Of a stretch of 64,000 nt of DNA, positions 1-9,883 are shown one piece after another; within the stretch, counting starts at the first letter, position 1, and every line of letters begins with the position of its first letter. The position numbers were made by a program, and so were the translations under genes. The DNA is from Verrucomicrobiaceae bacterium (GTDB taxonomy: Bacteria; Verrucomicrobiota; Verrucomicrobiia; Verrucomicrobiales; Verrucomicrobiaceae). Below the pieces are notes generated by a model. It saw only the letters and a list, made by a program, of their open reading frames with translations, was not told where the DNA came from and ran no database searches. Where the stretch lies: assembly GCA_024232965.1 (NCBI GenBank), contig JACKQF010000005.1:310001-374000 (forward strand), in the 5' to 3' direction.

Positions 1-1196
1 GGCGTAATATCGCCGGGCACACGGACCGCGAGACCTGGACCCGGGAATGGATGACGCCAAAGAGCATGGTGCGGGATCCCGAGCGTTGCGCCCAGGGCGC
101 GAACTTCATCTTTAAATAGTTCGGCGAGAGGCTCGAGGACTTTTCCCTCTTTTTGCAACTCCAGAATTCGATCCACGCGATTGTGGTGCGTTTTGATCTT
201 GGAGGCAATAGATCCGCTGGAGGCACTTTCGATGACGTCTGGATAGAGCGTGCCCTGCGCGAGCAGTTCCACCTTGTCTGCCACCCCCCAGAACAGATCG
301 ACGAACAGATCGCCAATGATCTTGCGCTTCTGCTCAGGATCGGTCACACCTGCCAACTGGCCGAGAAAACGCTCGGAAGCGTCAATCATCTCGATGGGGA
401 CCCCGACTGCTTCAAATTGAGTTTTGACCTCGGCGGACTCTTCCAGACGCATGAGCCCAGTATCGATAAAGATGCAGCGAACCTTCACTCCCGCGCTATG
501 AAGAAGAACGGCAAGGACCGTTGAGTCGACTCCACCGGAGACGCCACAAACAACTTCACGTCCGCCGACCTTCTCGCGAATGGACTGCAGCATTTGATCC
601 TTGAAGACGGCAATGTCGAAACGCGCGAGTTTGGCACCACTTCCGACCAGGAAATTTTTCAGGATGCGGCTACCCTCGTGAGAATGCGTCACTTCGGGGT
701 GAAACTGAATGCCCCAGCAGCGCTCCGTCCAGCGGAGAGCAATGGGCACCGCATCCTCGTTGGTTGCAATCACTTCGGTGCCCTCCGGGAGATCGGAAAC
801 AGTGTCGGAGTGACTCATCCAAATCTGGGACTCATGTGGAAGTCCATCAAAGAGCACCTTTGCCTCCTTCACGACCAATCGAGCGGGGCCGTACTCGCGC
901 GTGACACCAGGCTTCACGGAACCGCCATGCTTGATGTTTAGCAACTGCATGCCGTAGCAGACACCCAGAATAGGGACGTCGAAGCTCTTGAGTTTTTCAA
1001 AATCTACGTCTGGAGCATCCACCTCTGAAGTGCTGCGGGGCCCACCAGAAAGGATAATGGCTCCGGGATTTGTTAGGTTGGCAAGGTGCTGAGGCGGATA
1101 CAGATGAGCCAGAAAACCCAGCTCGCGGACGCGACGGACAATCAACTGACTGTATTGGGAACCGTAATCGAGTACGGCGACTTCGTTATCGTTCAT
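1..1196 (-). CDS. guaA: GMP synthase (glutamine-hydrolysing), 3' end outside window
   Basis: Converts XMP to GMP with ATP and glutamine, the last step of de novo guanine nucleotide synthesis in the cytoplasm. Reading the minus strand from the ATG at 1196 gives about 398 residues. The N-terminal class I glutamine amidotransferase domain shows the oxyanion motif SGGPRS, the nucleophile elbow GVCYGMQ and the catalytic His-Glu in QFHPEVTHS. The ATP pyrophosphatase domain follows with the P-loop VSGGVDST and then FIDTGLMRLEE. The reading reaches the HPFPGPGLAVR stretch, so roughly 120 C-terminal residues (the dimerisation domain) lie beyond the left edge. No clear Shine-Dalgarno precedes the start. 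It lies 86 bases downstream of guaB on the same strand, a normal guaBA operon. Nothing appears damaged. Confidence 0.96.
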   Translation of the reverse strand, partial: MNDNEVAVLDYGSQYSQLIVRRVRELGFLAHLYPPQHLANLTNPGAIILSGGPRSTSEVDAPDVDFEKLKSFDVPILGVCYGMQLLNIKHGGSVKPGVTREYGPARLVVKEAKVLFDGLPHESQIWMSHSDTVSDLPEGTEVIATNEDAVPIALRWTERCWGIQFHPEVTHSHEGSRILKNFLVGSGAKLARFDIAVFKDQMLQSIREKVGGREVVCGVSGGVDSTVLAVLLHSAGVKVRCIFIDTGLMRLEESAEVKTQFEAVGVPIEMIDASERFLGQLAGVTDPEQKRKIIGDLFVDLFWGVADKVELLAQGTLYPDVIESASSGSIASKIKTHHNRVDRILELQKEGKVLEPLAELFKDEVRALGATLGIPHHALWRHPFPGPGLAVRVPGDIT

Positions 1197-1282
1197 GAGT
1201 GGACAGAGAGGGGGGATTTTTGGGGAGTCGCAGTGGAACGCATGTTTGCCTCCAGTCAAGAGCGACCCCGCACGGGGAGCGA

Positions 1283-2743
1283 CTAGCTAGGCTCGTAGTT
1301 CACCGGTTCTTCAGTGATGACGACATCGTGAGGGTGGCTCTCCTTGAGCCCGCCCGCCGTAATTCTGACAAACCGCGCCTTTTCACGCAGTTCCTTCAAA
1401 TTTGCGGCCCCAACGTAGCCCATCCCCGAACGAAGACCACCCATGAGCTGGAAAATCACATCCGCCAGAGGCCCCTTGAAGGGAACCCGGGCCTCAACGC
1501 CTTCAGGGACTAGTTTGCCTGAGGAGTTTTGACCGTATCGGTCCCCTGCCCCGCGGCGCATCGCCTTCAGGCTGCCCATTCCACGGTATTCCTTGAACGT
1601 GCGACCCTGGGATTTCACCATATTGCCAGGGCTCTCGGATGTACCCGCCAAAAGTGAGCCGAGCATCACAAAATCTGCACCAGCCGCAAGTGCCTTCACG
1701 ATATCTCCCGAGTACCGGATGCCGCCATCTGCGATCACCGTCACGCCTTTGTCCCTGCACACAGAGGCAACCTCTTGCACCGCGCTGAATTGCGCCATGC
1801 CGACACCAGAGATGATTCGAGTGGTACAAATAGAACCTGGCCCGACACCGACCTTGATGGCGCTGGCACCGGCATTGACCAGATCCTCCGCACCGTCCCT
1901 GGTGACGACGTTACCAGCCACGATGGGCATCTTGTCCCCAAGCGCTGCACGCAGCCGCGAAATGACGTCAAAGACGCGGGTCGTGTGGCCCGTCGCGGCG
2001 TCAATGAAGACGGCATCCGCCCCGGCGGCCTGGATCGCCAAGGCCCGCTCCACGCAATCATCGCCCACGCCGACAGCGGCGCCCACACGGAGCTGACCAT
2101 TCGCATCCTTAGCAGCGCAGGTAAACATCTGCCGCTTCACAATATCCTGCTTGGTAATCAGTCCGGCCAACCTTCCGTCCGCATCAACTAGGGGCAGTTT
2201 TTCAATTCTGTTGGTATAAAGAATCTTCAGAGCCTCCTCCATGCTCGTCTCCGGAGTGGCAGTGGTCAGACGTTCTTTGGGCGTCATGATCTCCGAAACG
2301 GGCGTGGTGTCGTCCTCGATGTACCACATATCCCGGCTGGTCACCATTCCGACCAAGCGGCCTTGATCATCCACCACCGGGAAGCCACTGACGCCCTTTT
2401 CCCCCATCAGCCGAGTCAATTCGGCGAGGCGAGTCTCAGCGGTAACGGTGAGAGGACTCTGGATAACGGTATTCTCGGACCGCTTCACTTTTGCGACCTG
2501 CTCCACCTGGATGGCAATTGGGGAATTGCGGTGAATGACCCCCAGACCACCTTCGCGAGCCAGCGCGATGGCGAGTTCGGCCTCAGTGACGGTGTCCATC
2601 GCAGAGGACAGAACCGGAATGTTCAAGTGAATCGAGCCGCCCAGGATCGTGTCCAGTGCAGCATCCGCCGGCAAAACCTGACTCCTGCCAGGCAGAACCA
2701 AAACGTCATCAAAGCTAAGAGCTAGAGAAGGTGTATCGCCCAT
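1283..2743 (-). CDS. guaB: Inosine-5'-monophosphate dehydrogenase
   Basis: Oxidises IMP to XMP with NAD+, the committed step toward GMP; its product feeds GuaA encoded just downstream. The 486 residues match the usual bacterial length. Two CBS domains interrupt the TIM barrel at about residues 95-210 (GVSGFPVVDD, NRIEKLPLVD). The catalytic loop GPGSICTTRI places the nucleophilic Cys near residue 306, and DGGIRYSGDI is the phosphate-binding loop. The C-terminal GMGYVGAANL and a late RITAGGLKESHPHDV are typical of the family. A GGAA lies five bases before the ATG, one of the few Shine-Dalgarno-like sequences in the window. A small CCCC/GGGG hairpin (1266-1277) follows the stop and may act between guaB and guaA. 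The gene begins 83 bases after the end of the pseudopilin-like gene D, with no obvious terminator between. Confidence 0.97.
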   Translation of the reverse strand: MGDTPSLALSFDDVLVLPGRSQVLPADAALDTILGGSIHLNIPVLSSAMDTVTEAELAIALAREGGLGVIHRNSPIAIQVEQVAKVKRSENTVIQSPLTVTAETRLAELTRLMGEKGVSGFPVVDDQGRLVGMVTSRDMWYIEDDTTPVSEIMTPKERLTTATPETSMEEALKILYTNRIEKLPLVDADGRLAGLITKQDIVKRQMFTCAAKDANGQLRVGAAVGVGDDCVERALAIQAAGADAVFIDAATGHTTRVFDVISRLRAALGDKMPIVAGNVVTRDGAEDLVNAGASAIKVGVGPGSICTTRIISGVGMAQFSAVQEVASVCRDKGVTVIADGGIRYSGDIVKALAAGADFVMLGSLLAGTSESPGNMVKSQGRTFKEYRGMGSLKAMRRGAGDRYGQNSSGKLVPEGVEARVPFKGPLADVIFQLMGGLRSGMGYVGAANLKELREKARFVRITAGGLKESHPHDVVITEEPVNYEPS

Positions 2744-2826
2744 GTTCCATTAAAGCGCGGACAAGACGCCTGTCATCTGAAAAGATAAAAGACATCACGT
2801 ACCCTTCCCGGGCCAAGTCCATCGAA

Positions 2827-3558
2827 TCACTGGTCTGGACGATAGACCCGAGACTTGGCCGTGTACGGATCGATCTGAATGCAGTAAAAATTCTTCAAAT
2901 CGCCACTTCCCCCGGCTTCCCTTGCATCGGCCACAGTGAAGTAGCTCTCTGGGAGATTCGGCGGCACCACACCAGCTTCCACAGAACCGCCATTTGCAGC
3001 AGTTTTGGGCGTTTTGACACTCCCGTCGGGGTAAAAGCGGATCGCGGAATAATCCGCATCTGCCCGTGTAAAGAGGTTCTGCCCCTCTTTGAACTGCGAC
3101 TGCAAAAGAGGCGAGTACTGCTTATTCTTCATCACGACGATTCCCGAGTCCATTACAACAGGGTCGGCGACCGCTTCAACCTGAGCATAATCTGTATTTG
3201 AACCCGTAGACAAGGTGCGCTGCCCTACCTTTCCCAGCCGAACCACTTGGTAAGCATGATAGTTCTGTTCAACATCAGCGTTTCTACTTCCGCCGTTTTC
3301 TTCCCATGTATAAAAACGCAGTTCGACGGGCAGGTTGCTGGCAATTGCCTCTTGTTGCGCCATGTTCACGGCATTGACAATCGCGTCACCGGTGGAGGTC
3401 ATTTGCGTCGAGCGGATCACCCCAATAAACGCTGGCGTTACGATCGCTATCATCATCGCCATGATGGCCAGCACCACCAACATCTCAATCAGCGTGAATC
3501 CTCTGCGGAAAGCGCCAACTGCGCGCTCCTGAATTGGCGTCTCTGTGATTAGTCTCAT
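2827..3558 (-). CDS. Verru_Chthon cassette protein D, GspH-like pseudopilin
   Basis: A 243-residue type IV prepilin-like protein. A short basic leader ends in RRG, followed by FTLIEMLVVLAIMAMM: cleavage after Gly would give an N-terminal Phe with Glu at mature position 5, then a hydrophobic helix. The segment after the helix (AQQEAIASNLPVELRFY) resembles the GspH/FimT family of minor pseudopilins. From memory it fits the TIGRFAM family Verru_Chthon cassette protein D. It is last in the run A, C, D with gaps of 28 and 35 bases, so co-transcription is likely. A perfect TATAAT lies in the C-D gap (3574-3579 on the minus strand) but without a recognisable -35. Expected to be inserted in the inner membrane and processed by a prepilin peptidase not encoded here. 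The GspH equivalence is inference. Confidence 0.85.
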   Translation of the reverse strand: MRLITETPIQERAVGAFRRGFTLIEMLVVLAIMAMMIAIVTPAFIGVIRSTQMTSTGDAIVNAVNMAQQEAIASNLPVELRFYTWEENGGSRNADVEQNYHAYQVVRLGKVGQRTLSTGSNTDYAQVEAVADPVVMDSGIVVMKNKQYSPLLQSQFKEGQNLFTRADADYSAIRFYPDGSVKTPKTAANGGSVEAGVVPPNLPESYFTVADAREAGGSGDLKNFYCIQIDPYTAKSRVYRPDQ

Positions 3559-3593
3559 AACAAAAAGGAAATAATTATACTAACTGAAAAGTG

Positions 3594-4712
3594 TTACATG
3601 CCCCACTTCGACCCCAACAATGGGATCGTCGTGACGAACACTCGAAAATTCACCCGGGATTCGTTCAAGCTGTCGGCGACGGCTTGTAAATCTTGGTCCA
3701 TGCTATTGGCCGACGTGAATTTGTTCTGAACCGCATCGTCAATCACACTGTTAAGGCGGCCCTCTGAACCGAGCCTGTCAGCAGATTTTTCGTCGATAGC
3801 GACCAGCGCGACTCGGAGAACCGGCGGAAGAAGATGCCTTGTACGTTGGGCCGATTTCTGGTTACCCGTACCCAGCGAAGCTGAGTCAAAACTGTACCCA
3901 GGAGCGATGGCCAATTCATCTTCGCCAACAGCCGCCGCTGAAAGTGTATCCCAGCGTGGAGATATCACCAACGCAACGATGTTATCTGCAACAGGCCGGG
4001 TGACGCTACGGTTTGTTTCGGTCTCCCCTTTACTCATGTCGCCACCTGCGTCCTTAAACCAGGCACGGATGGCTCCTTCTCGTGCAGCATCCTGAGCCCC
4101 AGGTGGAACAACCGCATAAATTAGATCTTGCTCTGCAGGAGGGGAAAACTCCATCAGCCGATACCGAACCCTCGCAGACTTTACGAACGGAGGACGAAAG
4201 GCATCGTCGTCCGAGTTCTGGATAAAATAACCGCGTCCGCACAGGAGTCTATTCAATCCCACATAGCTAACGTCCTGCACAACGCCCAGCGGTGCCTGGA
4301 AGAAGACAGCATGGGTTGGATAAACAGAGGAACTACCACCTGTGATGAGACTACTCGCCTGACCACAGATGAAGTGCAGATCAGACCTCCGCTCAAAACT
4401 CAACGGCGCCCCCTCACGCCCAGTGTCGGTCGAGACGAGACCCAATTCGGTACCTGTGTAGTCGATATAGGTGTTCAAAGTCGCTTGCGAGATATTGCGA
4501 GACAGCACCTCCATTGCCACACGAGCTTCCCTGAACTGCGAGACTCGGGCGGACGCCGCGCTCCAAGTCTTTTGAACCTGGTTAATGACGTTGGCAGTCA
4601 CTAGCAACAGAATTGACAGCACGCCCAGGGACACCAGAATTTCGACCAACGTAAAGCCAGAACGAAGTTGCCGAGTCACACTAGCGTTGAAATTTCTTTT
4701 CATCATATTCAA
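3594..4712 (-). CDS. Verru_Chthon cassette protein C, GspJ-like pseudopilin
   Basis: A 372-residue prepilin-like protein. The leader ends RSG and is followed by FTLVEILVSLGVLSILLLV, so Glu5 of the mature protein is present. After the helix, ARVAMEVLSRNISQATL resembles the conserved region of GspJ, where a helix with an ERD/SRNI-Q pattern follows the transmembrane segment. The rest is a globular domain ending in RVFVTTIPLLGSKWGM and I recognise no other motif. It matches, from memory, Verru_Chthon cassette protein C. It lies 28 bases after gene A and 35 before D, forming one transcription unit. The ATG at 4712 (MNMMKRN) has further in-frame ATGs one and two codons on, so the exact start is uncertain. 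No Shine-Dalgarno is visible. Likely role: minor subunit of a pseudopilus tip working with A, B and D. Confidence 0.86.
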   Translation of the reverse strand: MNMMKRNFNASVTRQLRSGFTLVEILVSLGVLSILLLVTANVINQVQKTWSAASARVSQFREARVAMEVLSRNISQATLNTYIDYTGTELGLVSTDTGREGAPLSFERRSDLHFICGQASSLITGGSSSVYPTHAVFFQAPLGVVQDVSYVGLNRLLCGRGYFIQNSDDDAFRPPFVKSARVRYRLMEFSPPAEQDLIYAVVPPGAQDAAREGAIRAWFKDAGGDMSKGETETNRSVTRPVADNIVALVISPRWDTLSAAAVGEDELAIAPGYSFDSASLGTGNQKSAQRTRHLLPPVLRVALVAIDEKSADRLGSEGRLNSVIDDAVQNKFTSANSMDQDLQAVADSLNESRVNFRVFVTTIPLLGSKWGM

Positions 4713-4740
4713 ATAGTTATTCGTTGATGTTCAACATCGC

Positions 4741-7700
4741 CTACGGCGAGAACCGCTTTGACTCGAGCACTCTGAACCGATAGAACGACTCTAGTGGCGG
4801 AACAGAAGCGAGATCATCTTTCGTGTAATCTGGCAGCGGACGGCTCTTGTCATTCACATCGATGTAACGTTCGATCAAGAACGACCCACGGTATTCACCC
4901 GCCACCGAATCCCGAACGGGATCAAACTTTGCTGGGTCGCTAGAACGAGCCTTCCTAACCGTCTCAGCGCGGACGTGGACGCGGAAGGTATTTGAACGTG
5001 TAGTCAGACGAGCGTACAAGTTCGAATATGGGGCCTCGCGTGTGTTGTCTCCAGTCACACTGTGGGCGGTCCAGAAATTTGCCATTGCAGAGTTCCGCGC
5101 CGCATAGGTCCCAATTTTCGTGGGGTCCAAATTGGTGCCGGCTACCCCCTTGGGATCAGGCACGAGAGACGGCAACAAATGGACCTCACAAATTTGACTT
5201 GGTGTGCGGAAAATCCCGCGCATTCTTGGGCTAGGGAGACCTGTTCGACACTCAAACCGCTCATCAAACTGCGCCAATGTCCCCGTGATTGGCGCCGTTG
5301 GACTGTCCCCCTTGAACCGATCAATAACGATACTGCGGTGCCAATATTTGTCCTGGCCAACAGCAGTTTCGTCACGAAAGGTCGGCGCAGTCGTTCCATT
5401 GGGTCCGAAGCCTTTAAGCGCAGTCCGAGCATCTGAGTAATCTCCATTTGGGATTGCCTGAAACATTTCTCCCTTCATTAGTGCGTGCAGCGCAGTGGCT
5501 CGGCGGATGTGGGCAAATGGTAGCATCTGGTAATTCATATTGATCTTACCAGCCGTGGACAGTGGTTCACTAATTGCGTAAGGCTCAACAACCGGCATCC
5601 AGAAGAGTTCCAATAGATTGTGATCGGCTGGCGATACAGACTCGCCGGGGTGGTTAGTCTCCCCAGCATCGGTACCCCCAAATTTGGTATGCGGACGGAA
5701 CAACAGCGTTCGCCACGCCCCCACAGATTTATCTGACCACACATTCGGAGGTAGGGAGCCAAACATAACCGGCGAGGTGATCAACCGATTGGGAGTAAAG
5801 AAGCTGTTTTTCGATGGGGCAAACCTATCCCATCCAGAGCCGCCGGCTCGAAAATACGTCGCCCTCCAGAGCACTGAGGTGGTCCAGCCACTTGGAGTAA
5901 ACTCACCTACTGCATAGTTACCCTCATCAGGCTTATTTATGAATGGCCCAATTCTCCCCCCTGGGTCCGATTCATCATAATCACCATACCTACGGGCCCT
6001 TACTCTGTTGTCTTTTGAGTAAACTGCATCTGGGTACCAGTTGGTGCTCACATTTGCACTTGGCGTCACTTTATCGCCCGCAGTGGGAAGAATACTGTTA
6101 GCGATGGTTGGCGTAACGTCATTTTTGCCGCTTGTGTCGAAACCCGCTTCGGACGGATAATAACTCGACAGGTTGTGCGCCATGTAAACGTTTTCGTCGT
6201 AGTAGAGAGGGTGCGGCGACCAATCCGATGAGGCCACTACCGCCTTTGCAGCGATCAGGCGAGCGTCGCCATGTCCGAGTTTGACATCCATTTCCGCTCC
6301 AGGCACAAGGGTCCGGACAGAATCAGTCCCATAATGTATAGGTTCGTTACCATCTGCGGTGTACCGAATTCGCTCAAACCTGGACGTAGCACGGCTCTTA
6401 ACATCCCCCCCTGTATTGCTACCATCAGCCCCATACAGCAAAGCATTAATTCCAGGAACTCGCTGGTTGTCTAGATTGTTGTTGTTTTTGCCATTGTCCG
6501 CACCTCTCGCCGTAAGGCCATTGTTGCCGCTTACACCCTGGGTATAGAGCCGCCCCCGACTGTCAAAGTCAGCTATTTTCTTCTGCGGGTTCGAAAATTC
6601 ACCAAAATAACGCCCTATCGCGCCATCGCGATGGAAGCACCACCAACGAGGGGCTTGAACTTGTGGGTGATCGTAGATGGTCCCATTCGCGTTCACATAG
6701 TGCACATGGTACGAAGGTTTTACGACTAGATCAGGTGGAGGTGTGCTGCCAGAAGGCAGGGTAAAGTTGACAATCTGCACAGGATCAGCGGATTGCCAGT
6801 CATGGGTGTTGTAGATCCTAATGGATATCTCGCCACCAGAGTTGAATGTCATGGGCGCATCCGCGTTTACTGTGAAGAAGCTAGATAGAAGATCCATGTT
6901 GATCAGACCCTCGTGTTTTTGGCCCGTGGCATTTGAATCGTAACCCTCATCTGTCGGCATGGCACGAATACCGCGGCCTCGACGTCCATTTACCAATTGC
7001 CGGAAGCTTGCAAAACCGCCGATCTCCGGCGTGTTGTTCGTATCATAAAGTGGTCCATTACTTTTGATGACAATGTCTGAAGTTGTGCTAAAGACAGCCT
7101 TCCCGTCGACCTCGATCCCCGACACTTGACTACCTTTCAACACTAAGGTGAATTCAGGGAACAGCTGCGTATAACCCACAGAGGGGCAAAAAAGTTCAAT
7201 GTTCAGGGATGCCTGTATTCTCTTTTGATGCGGCAAGAGCGGTTTATTGACGTCAAGTGTACAATTCCAGTTGAGAGGATCATAGCCGGGATGAGCACCT
7301 GGGCTGCGTGCATAAAAAGGATGATTCGCCCGCAGCGTGGTAGCAATCGGAACCGTCCCATACATCCCCAAAGCCCCTTTCAAGACGGGGTAGTTGGAGT
7401 AAAATCGCTTTTTGATTGACGGTCCTTTTGTGCCCCACTCGGTTGGTAGATTGCGCAGATACGCGTCCCCAGTAAAACCTCGAGGAGCGGCCTTCATGAT
7501 CGGATAGTGAATACCATTAACAAATTCCTGGTCACCAAACTCGATTGCAGTCCGTCCGCCACTGATAATTGCCTGATTGGCATCGTCATCAAACTGGTCC
7601 TCTGGAATGATAGGAACATCAAACGGATACTTTGAAGGACTGCTTGGCTCTGGAGCCGCTTTCGTCGGAATCCTCCAACTGTATAAATCATTTTGACCAT

Positions 7701-9723
7701 CGCCAGTGCAGATGAAGTGCAGACCAATCTCACTAATGGTCAAATCACGTCCAATACCTTTATAGACTTTGCCCTCGCTGCTCCAGAGCGACGAAGCTAC
7801 TTGTCCATGGCTAGGATAAACCTTGTCTTCAAAGGGGTTATCCACCTTGCCTGCAGCATTGTTTCGGAAGGACGGAGATGTATAAGTCTTCCAGCTCTTT
7901 TGTTCTTGATCCTTCCTGATGTACACATCCCTCCAATTTACGGCCAGTTTATCGGTGTCATCTCGTTGCGGCGCTAGAACGCCATCGTACAAATTCGTGG
8001 ACCGAATGTAGTCGAAAATCTGCACCAAAATTTGCTTGGCGTTGGCTGCCCCATATTTTGCTTTGTACGTATTCCCTGGTCCGTTCTTCGTCGAAGAAAT
8101 GGGGAACTTCTGAGTCGACAACATCTTATCCAACATCGACATCAATGCCTTGTTACGCTCAATCACGTTGACGTCGTAATTCGAGTCATTCGACTTCGCT
8201 CGCTGGAAATAATAGTAGTTCTCAGACTGCGGGTTTGAAGGGTTAAGCGAGGAACAAAAAGCAATGAGTCGATCAAAGCGAGTACGATGGTCGTCTCCCA
8301 AGTTTTTCTCTGCGATTGGCCACATGGCAACTTTTGGGTACCCGAGCATGTTTGTCTCACTGGCGCGACTTTGAGCCGTAAGGAAGGCAGACGCACGATC
8401 CAGTGTATCCCGATTGAAAAGAGATGTACTAAGGGAGGGCAACGCCGCATTGGTTTCTGCGCGTTTGTTTCCCAACGCGGATGCAGTGAACATAAGTTCA
8501 TCAACTGACGCATAGAGCCGCTCATACTGTGCCCCCTCTCGGGCTACCCTGATCGACTCTCCCTTTGAGTAGTCGTCATCGGCAAAGAGCTTTGTGCCCG
8601 CCTCACTACCCCCGCTTTGTATGCGCGGCATGATTCGGTAGATCTGGTTTTTCAATTCAAGCAGTTGGTCGATGCGCTGCTGAGGAACATTGTAGAGTTC
8701 CAAACTACGCGATGGATCTTGATAAGGATTTGGATAGAAAACCGAGCTTAGCGCCACTGTGGCAGGGTGGCCTGGATACCGCTGAAACTCATCTCTCCGC
8801 GGTGGGTGATCGGTCCATGAATGTTCGCGCTCATGGTAATAACGAGGCTGTCCCATGAAGGTGGGCTCTGATGCCGTGTTGATGTTGACTTTGCAGGTTT
8901 CGTCATCCGTCCAAAAGGCAATCCGGGCAACCATGGGGTTTGCAGCAGACGGAGTCGCGCCCCCCCCACCCACGAAGCTCAGGCTTTCATCGAGTGTCCC
9001 CACCGAACCATCCTTCAGGAGATACATCCACTTCACTGGCATGGGGAGCCTCAGACTCTCAAGTGCCCCTCCAGCGCCAGGAGTCACCACCCCGTTGATA
9101 CCAAAGCTCGACCCGCCCATCGATTGCTGATTGGAATAGCTAAAGCCTTCGACTGGAATTACTGATGAATCCGGAGTGATGTCTGCAGCAGCTCGCGGGT
9201 CAATGACCGGGAAGTACACTTGCACGCCGCTACCGTTACCGCCGGACAAAGCACGCACGACCGGTTCGTTGATGTCAGTGTAACGATAGATCTCGGTGCC
9301 CGTATTCCAGCTCGCCGGAATTTTGGTGGTGTTGTAAAACTGCTGCTCGGCTGTCGCGGCGGAGGGAAGAGCGGTGAAAATCAAATTGTCGTCCGAATAC
9401 AATTTATAGCCGCCAATAAATGCTCCATCCTGATTGTACTTTCGTAATGCCCCTGGCTGTGTGGCGTGAATGACGGGAACGCCAGGCTGAGCACGCTCAG
9501 CCCCTGCCCGAATCTGTGAGATCACGATGTTCAGGGCTGTGTCGGCATAGGCTTTGGCCGCCTGTCCAGTCGCGTAGGTCTGGCTGGCCTGATATTCACT
9601 CTGTGTCAGGCTGAAGAAGGCCAAAACGAGGATCGTAGTAAGCGCCATCATCGATAGCACTGTCACGAGAGCCAAGCCTCTCCTTGTGCTTGAAGCAGTC
9701 TTTGCGTTCGGATTAAGTTTCAT
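4741..9723 (-). CDS. Verru_Chthon cassette protein A, giant GspK/PilX-like protein
   Basis: A 1660-residue protein with a prepilin-like start: TRRG followed by LALVTVLSMMALTTILVLAFF. Mature position 5 is Thr rather than Glu, which is the hallmark of GspK, the largest minor pseudopilin. Further GspK-like signs are WTDDETCKVNINTAS (about residues 270-285, like the GspK NxNTA segment) and YASVDELMF near residue 405. About 1200 residues follow with no domain I can name. They are rich in Asn, Gly and Tyr and contain several Trp-rich stretches. The family (TIGRFAM Verru_Chthon cassette protein A, from memory) is usually above 1300 residues, so this is a long member. It is first of A-C-D, downstream of giant 1, with its own candidate promoter at 9775-9803. 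Expected to sit in the inner membrane and periplasm. Assignment to the cassette is firm; the GspK function is inferred. Confidence 0.87.
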   Translation of the reverse strand: MKLNPNAKTASSTRRGLALVTVLSMMALTTILVLAFFSLTQSEYQASQTYATGQAAKAYADTALNIVISQIRAGAERAQPGVPVIHATQPGALRKYNQDGAFIGGYKLYSDDNLIFTALPSAATAEQQFYNTTKIPASWNTGTEIYRYTDINEPVVRALSGGNGSGVQVYFPVIDPRAAADITPDSSVIPVEGFSYSNQQSMGGSSFGINGVVTPGAGGALESLRLPMPVKWMYLLKDGSVGTLDESLSFVGGGGATPSAANPMVARIAFWTDDETCKVNINTASEPTFMGQPRYYHEREHSWTDHPPRRDEFQRYPGHPATVALSSVFYPNPYQDPSRSLELYNVPQQRIDQLLELKNQIYRIMPRIQSGGSEAGTKLFADDDYSKGESIRVAREGAQYERLYASVDELMFTASALGNKRAETNAALPSLSTSLFNRDTLDRASAFLTAQSRASETNMLGYPKVAMWPIAEKNLGDDHRTRFDRLIAFCSSLNPSNPQSENYYYFQRAKSNDSNYDVNVIERNKALMSMLDKMLSTQKFPISSTKNGPGNTYKAKYGAANAKQILVQIFDYIRSTNLYDGVLAPQRDDTDKLAVNWRDVYIRKDQEQKSWKTYTSPSFRNNAAGKVDNPFEDKVYPSHGQVASSLWSSEGKVYKGIGRDLTISEIGLHFICTGDGQNDLYSWRIPTKAAPEPSSPSKYPFDVPIIPEDQFDDDANQAIISGGRTAIEFGDQEFVNGIHYPIMKAAPRGFTGDAYLRNLPTEWGTKGPSIKKRFYSNYPVLKGALGMYGTVPIATTLRANHPFYARSPGAHPGYDPLNWNCTLDVNKPLLPHQKRIQASLNIELFCPSVGYTQLFPEFTLVLKGSQVSGIEVDGKAVFSTTSDIVIKSNGPLYDTNNTPEIGGFASFRQLVNGRRGRGIRAMPTDEGYDSNATGQKHEGLINMDLLSSFFTVNADAPMTFNSGGEISIRIYNTHDWQSADPVQIVNFTLPSGSTPPPDLVVKPSYHVHYVNANGTIYDHPQVQAPRWWCFHRDGAIGRYFGEFSNPQKKIADFDSRGRLYTQGVSGNNGLTARGADNGKNNNNLDNQRVPGINALLYGADGSNTGGDVKSRATSRFERIRYTADGNEPIHYGTDSVRTLVPGAEMDVKLGHGDARLIAAKAVVASSDWSPHPLYYDENVYMAHNLSSYYPSEAGFDTSGKNDVTPTIANSILPTAGDKVTPSANVSTNWYPDAVYSKDNRVRARRYGDYDESDPGGRIGPFINKPDEGNYAVGEFTPSGWTTSVLWRATYFRAGGSGWDRFAPSKNSFFTPNRLITSPVMFGSLPPNVWSDKSVGAWRTLLFRPHTKFGGTDAGETNHPGESVSPADHNLLELFWMPVVEPYAISEPLSTAGKINMNYQMLPFAHIRRATALHALMKGEMFQAIPNGDYSDARTALKGFGPNGTTAPTFRDETAVGQDKYWHRSIVIDRFKGDSPTAPITGTLAQFDERFECRTGLPSPRMRGIFRTPSQICEVHLLPSLVPDPKGVAGTNLDPTKIGTYAARNSAMANFWTAHSVTGDNTREAPYSNLYARLTTRSNTFRVHVRAETVRKARSSDPAKFDPVRDSVAGEYRGSFLIERYIDVNDKSRPLPDYTKDDLASVPPLESFYRFRVLESKRFSP

Positions 9724-9774
9724 AGCTGGCGGATGAGTTCGAAAATTGGGGAGGTATTTTCTCTGATTTTTTCT

Positions 9775-9820
9775 ATTTCACAAAAAAATGACGCATTCGT
9801 CAAGTCAATGCTATGTAATT
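9775..9820 (-). promoter_or_regulatory. Candidate promoter and upstream box for the A-C-D operon
   Basis: On the minus strand TTGACG (9798-9803) and TGAAAT (9775-9780) are 17 bases apart, a fair sigma-70-like pair. The sequence just upstream, AATTACATAGCATTGACT (9803-9820), matches at 12 of 18 positions the sequence overlapping the giant 2 promoter, and it includes half of the perfect palindrome TGTAATTACA (9814-9823). The start codon of A lies about 45 bases downstream of the predicted transcription start. Confidence 0.4.
9789..9802 (-). terminator. Weak terminator-like hairpin after giant 1
   Basis: TGACG-AATG-CGTCA on the minus strand is followed directly by seven T. The five-pair stem is short for an intrinsic terminator, and the same bases overlap the candidate -35 of the next promoter, so only one of the two readings may be real. 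Confidence 0.25.
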
Positions 9821-9883
9821 ACAACGTCAATTCAATGGTGGTACGACCCTACCCCACGCTTTTTTGCTCAATCAGCCAGCAAA

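Noticed and set aside
9726..9735. Shared decamer CATCCGCCAG upstream of A and of giant 3 (42758-42767)
   Set aside because: Exact match, but at different distances from the starts and short enough to be coincidence.
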